The notes beneath the pieces are model-generated. The model did no database searches, was not told the DNA's origin, and saw only the letters and a program-made list of their open reading frames with translations. The translations under genes were made by a program, and so were the position numbers. A DNA stretch of 8,513 nt from Acidimicrobiia bacterium (GTDB lineage: Bacteria; Actinomycetota; Acidimicrobiia; Acidimicrobiales; Ilumatobacteraceae), in NCBI GenBank assembly GCA_013811855.1, contig JACCUL010000079.1, forward strand, positions 1-8,513. The letters are read 5' to 3'. The first letter of the stretch is position 1; every line of letters begins with the position of its first letter. Positions 6,579 through 8,513 of the stretch are shown in pieces.

Positions 6579-7827
6579 CGTAACGGCGTCGCCCTTCCGC
6601 GACGTCGATTCGGCCGAGTGGCGAGCGCTCATCGACCGGGGCCGTGAGCAGGGCGACGTCCACGCCGAGCAGGTCACCCACGTCTTGCGCCATGTCGAGC
6701 TGACCGGGGACGTGCTGGAGACGGTCCGCGAGACGCTGGCCGAGGAGCACATCGTGCTCCACGAGACGATCGAGGCCGTCGACGAAGCCGACGACGACGA
6801 CATGCCGAGCGCACCCCGCCGCATGCTCGATCCCGACACCGAGGAGGCCGACGAGCACCTGCTCAGCCGGCGGCGCCGGCGGCGAGTCGGCAAATCCGCC
6901 CCCCGAGGCGACTCGAGCACGGCCGACGGCGTGCGCATGTACCTGCGGGAGATCGGCCAGGTCGATCTGCTCTCGGGCGACGACGAGCGCCGGCTGGCCC
7001 AGCTCATCGAAGAGGGCCACGAGGCGGCGCAGCGGATCGACCAGGGCGACCTGGATCCCGTCGAGGGCCGGCGGATGCTCCGGGCCGTGCAGCGCGGCGA
7101 GCGGGCCAAGAGCGAGCTGACCCAGGCCAACCTGCGGCTCGTCGTCAGCATCGCCAAGCGCTACTCCGGCCGCGGCATGCAACTGCTCGACCTGATCCAG
7201 GAGGGCAACCTCGGGCTGATGCGGGCGGTCGACAAGTTCGATCACGCCAAGGGCTTCAAGTTCTCGACCTACGCCACGTGGTGGATCCGCCAGGCGATCA
7301 CCCGCTCGATCGCCGACCAGGCCCGCACGATCCGCATCCCCGTGCACATGGTCGAGCACATGAACCGCGTCATCCGGGCCAAGCGCCAACTCCACCAGGA
7401 GCTCGAGCGGGAGCCGTCGATCGACGAGATCTCGGCCCGGGTCCAGCTGGAGCCAGACCGGGTGCGCGAGTTGCTGCGCATCTCGCTCGACCCGCTGTCG
7501 CTCGACTCGCCGGTGGGGGAGGAGGACGAGTCCAACCTCAGCGACTTCATCAAGGACTCGGTCAACGACCAGCCGGCCGACGCGGCGACCAAGGCGATGC
7601 TGACCCAGGCCGTCGGCACCGTGATCGGCGAGCTGTCGGAGCGGGAGCAGGAGATCGTGCGCCTGCGCTTCGGGCTCGACGGCGGGCAGGCCAAGACCCT
7701 GGAGGAGGTCGGCAAGGAGTTCGGCGTGACCCGCGAGCGGATCCGTCAGATCGAGGCCAAGACCCTCGCCAAGCTGCGCCACCCCCAGCGCTCCCAACGC
7801 CTCCGCGAGTTCCTCGAGGCTGAGTAG
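6547..7827 (+). CDS. rpoD: Principal RNA polymerase sigma factor (sigma-70, RpoD/SigA type)
   Basis: Housekeeping sigma factor directing core RNA polymerase to -10/-35 promoters; 426 residues. Residues about 22-70 (WRALIDRGREQGDV..., then LAEEHIVLHE) match region 1.1, the autoinhibitory domain typical of primary sigmas. An acidic stretch (DEADDDD, 79-85) and a run of six Arg (108-113) follow as a linker. Region 1.2 begins at 127 (DGVRMYLREIGQVDLLS). Region 2 runs from about 191 (LTQANLRLVVSIAKRYSGRG) through FSTYATWWIRQAI at 239-251, the -10 melting and recognition part. RTIRIPVHMVEHMN begins region 3. Region 4.2 near 387-415 holds the helix-turn-helix VTRERIRQIEAKTLAKLRHP that reads the -35. 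These near-consensus regions, plus region 1.1 and position after dnaG, identify the essential sigma rather than an alternative one. It overlaps dnaG by 32 nt and has its own strong ribosome binding site. Confidence 0.95.
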   Translation: MEEADARTKDDVTASPFRDVDSAEWRALIDRGREQGDVHAEQVTHVLRHVELTGDVLETVRETLAEEHIVLHETIEAVDEADDDDMPSAPRRMLDPDTEEADEHLLSRRRRRRVGKSAPRGDSSTADGVRMYLREIGQVDLLSGDDERRLAQLIEEGHEAAQRIDQGDLDPVEGRRMLRAVQRGERAKSELTQANLRLVVSIAKRYSGRGMQLLDLIQEGNLGLMRAVDKFDHAKGFKFSTYATWWIRQAITRSIADQARTIRIPVHMVEHMNRVIRAKRQLHQELEREPSIDEISARVQLEPDRVRELLRISLDPLSLDSPVGEEDESNLSDFIKDSVNDQPADAATKAMLTQAVGTVIGELSEREQEIVRLRFGLDGGQAKTLEEVGKEFGVTRERIRQIEAKTLAKLRHPQRSQRLREFLEAE

Positions 7828-7856
7828 CTGCGACACCCTCACGTCACGATGCGGGC

Positions 7857-8387
7857 ATGGGCTACGGGGGCAAGGTCGCAGAGCAGCGACGGGCGCGAGA
7901 GCTGCGGGCCGAGATCGAGCGGTGTCGGGGCCGAGGCCTCGAGCGAATCGGCCAGCTCTCCGAGCGCGAGTTTCTGGTCCTCGGACTCGCGCTCTGCGCC
8001 GGGGAGGGCGGCAAGACGAACGGTGAAGTGGGGTTCGCCAACAGCGACCTACGGATGATCCTCGTATTCGTGACCTGGCTCCGGCACTTCTTCGAGATCG
8101 ACGAGACCCGCCTGCGCATGCGGCTGTACCTCCACGCCCGCTTGGACCTGGACGCAGCCATCGACTTCTGGTCGGTGCTCGCCGCCATCCCTCCGAGCCA
8201 GTTCGCCAAGCCGTACCGCGCCGTCGCCGATCACTCGATCCGACGCAACCGTCACGTCTTCGGCTGCCCAGGCCTCAGCTACGGCTGCACGACCACGCAT
8301 CGCCGTGTGATGGGGATGATCGAGGCGGTACTCTCACCAACCTGCCTTTCCGGGGTAGCTCAGCTGGCAGTAGCGAGGGATTGTTAA
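7857..8387 (+). CDS. Conserved tRNA-adjacent protein with LAGLIDADG-like core; stop codon inside tRNA-Asn
   Basis: Uncharacterised basic protein of 176 residues. ATG 7857 is the only start codon after the in-frame TGA at 7821-7823; there is no Shine-Dalgarno. The opening MGYGGKVAEQRRARELRAE matches an actinobacterial family I recall as having a helix-turn-helix next (roughly 40 residues). Here that part is absent and residue 20 runs straight into the second half. The core has LGLALCAGEGGK (42-53), resembling the LAGLIDADG helix with Glu50 where the acidic residue falls, then VGFANSDLRMILVFVTWLR (58-76) and FFEID. This is the order seen in LAGLIDADG-fold proteins such as homing endonucleases and WhiA. 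LYLHARLDLDAAIDFWS, SQFAKPYRA and RRNRHVFGC follow. The last 12 codons are tRNA-Asn sequence and TAA is tRNA bases 36-38. It may be functional or a decaying remnant; nuclease or regulatory function is not established. Confidence 0.72.
   Translation: MGYGGKVAEQRRARELRAEIERCRGRGLERIGQLSEREFLVLGLALCAGEGGKTNGEVGFANSDLRMILVFVTWLRHFFEIDETRLRMRLYLHARLDLDAAIDFWSVLAAIPPSQFAKPYRAVADHSIRRNRHVFGCPGLSYGCTTTHRRVMGMIEAVLSPTCLSGVAQLAVARDC
8329..8334 (+). promoter_or_regulatory. Putative -10 hexamer for the tRNA-Asn/tRNA-Met unit
   Basis: TACTCT fits TAnnnT and lies 14 nt before the tRNA-Asn 5' end, giving a start near 8341 and a short 5' leader for RNase P. It lies within codons 158-160 (Val-Leu-Ser) of the preceding protein. 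No clear -35 is seen. Inferred from pattern and position. Confidence 0.4.
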
Positions 8388-8425
8388 TCCCTAGGTCGTG
8401 GGTTCGAGCCCCACCCCCGGAGCCA
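8349..8425 (+). tRNA. tRNA-Asn (anticodon GTT), with one extra nucleotide in the D arm
   Basis: A full cloverleaf with encoded CCA. The acceptor TCCGGGG (8349-8355) pairs with CCCCGGA (8415-8421), discriminator G8422, CCA 8423-8425. The anticodon stem AGGGA/TCCCT encloses TTGTTAA with anticodon GTT at 8383-8385. The variable loop is 5 nt, and the T arm GTGGG/CCCAC encloses TTCGAGC. The D arm is odd: GCTC (8358-8361) should face GAGC, but the sequence reads GTAGC (8370-8374), so one T (8371) is extra. The arm then has either a bulged U or a 9-nt loop with a C-U mismatch. Total length is 77 nt including CCA instead of 76. The identity is clear from the anticodon and G73. The first 39 nt overlap the upstream reading frame. 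Confidence 0.93.
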
Positions 8426-8439
8426 GACTCCGACCCCGC

Positions 8440-8513
8440 AGGGCGGTAGCTCAGTGGTCAGAGCAGGGGACTCATAATCCCTGGGTCGTGGGTTCGATCC
8501 CCACCCGCCCTAC
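8440..8513 (+). tRNA. tRNA-Met (anticodon CAT, elongator type), missing the last two bases at the window edge
   Basis: The acceptor AGGGCGG (8440-8446) pairs with CCGCCCT (8505-8511); A8512 is the discriminator and C8513 the first base of an encoded CCA. The D stem GCTC/GAGC encloses AGTGGTCA, and the anticodon stem GGGGA/TCCCT (one G-U) encloses CTCATAA with anticodon CAT (8473-8475). The T arm is GTGGG-TTCGATC-CCCAC. A normal A1-U72 pair and no three-G/three-C run next to the anticodon loop exclude initiator tRNA. An elongator tRNA-Met is most likely; tRNA-Ile2, whose CAT is modified to read AUA, cannot be excluded from sequence alone. It follows tRNA-Asn by 14 nt with no terminator, so both are probably cut from one transcript. 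Confidence 0.92.

Noticed and set aside
6361..7842. A long open frame on the minus strand opposite dnaG/rpoD (493 codons)
   Set aside because: It is antisense to rpoD, with no recognisable domain and biased composition; long antisense frames are expected from G/C-ending codons.
7828..7856. A terminator after rpoD
   Set aside because: The 29-nt gap has no convincing hairpin or T run, so read-through into the next gene is possible.
7849..8058. A 69-codon frame starting at ATG 7849
   Set aside because: It overlaps the start of the recognised MGYG...KVAEQ family protein in a different phase and has no recognisable content.
8376..8392. The AGGGATTGTTAATCCCT inverted repeat as a terminator or attachment core
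   Set aside because: It is the anticodon stem-loop of tRNA-Asn. No second copy that would mark an integrated element (att repeat) is seen, apart from the similar arm of tRNA-Met.

Overview
This is a GC-rich, densely coded chromosomal segment with strong G/C preference at third codon positions. It carries housekeeping genes and no mobile element. Three traits suggest a high-GC actinobacterium, plausibly class Acidimicrobiia: a principal sigma factor directly after dnaG, promoter -10 hexamers of the TAnnnT type lying 7-9 nt before start codons (leaderless-style mRNAs), and a 'MGYG..KVAEQ' protein running into a tRNA gene. The taxonomic placement is inference.

Layout. (1) 1-997, minus strand: the start and most of an integral-membrane M50 (site-2 type) metalloprotease with a TPR-like cytosolic tail, cut by the left window edge. 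(2) 998-1100: a 103-bp divergent promoter region. (3) 1101-7827, plus strand: a tightly packed block ppdK - terC - dnaG - rpoD. terC starts inside the ppdK stop (GTGA), dnaG follows terC by 13 nt, and the rpoD start lies inside the 3' end of dnaG (32-nt overlap). The block joins PEP/pyruvate interconversion and a TerC-family (probable metal ion) transporter to the replication primase and the housekeeping sigma factor. It resembles a macromolecular-synthesis operon with a metabolic gene at its head. (4) 7857-8387: a small basic protein of a tRNA-neighbouring actinobacterial family. It has a LAGLIDADG-like core and apparently has lost the helix-turn-helix part. Its stop codon is in the anticodon loop of the next gene. 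(5) 8349-8513: tRNA-Asn(GTT) and tRNA-Met(CAT) in tandem, the second missing its last two bases at the right edge.

The most unusual part is the right end. The last 12 codons of the small protein are tRNA-Asn sequence, a probable tRNA promoter -10 is written in its codons 158-160, and the tRNA has one extra T in its D arm that also sets where the protein ends. The PPDK is notable for lacking the threonine that the PPDK regulatory protein phosphorylates in studied enzymes. There is no stretch over 300 bases without a gene. I saw no CRISPR array, insertion sequence, riboswitch or convincing rho-independent terminator.
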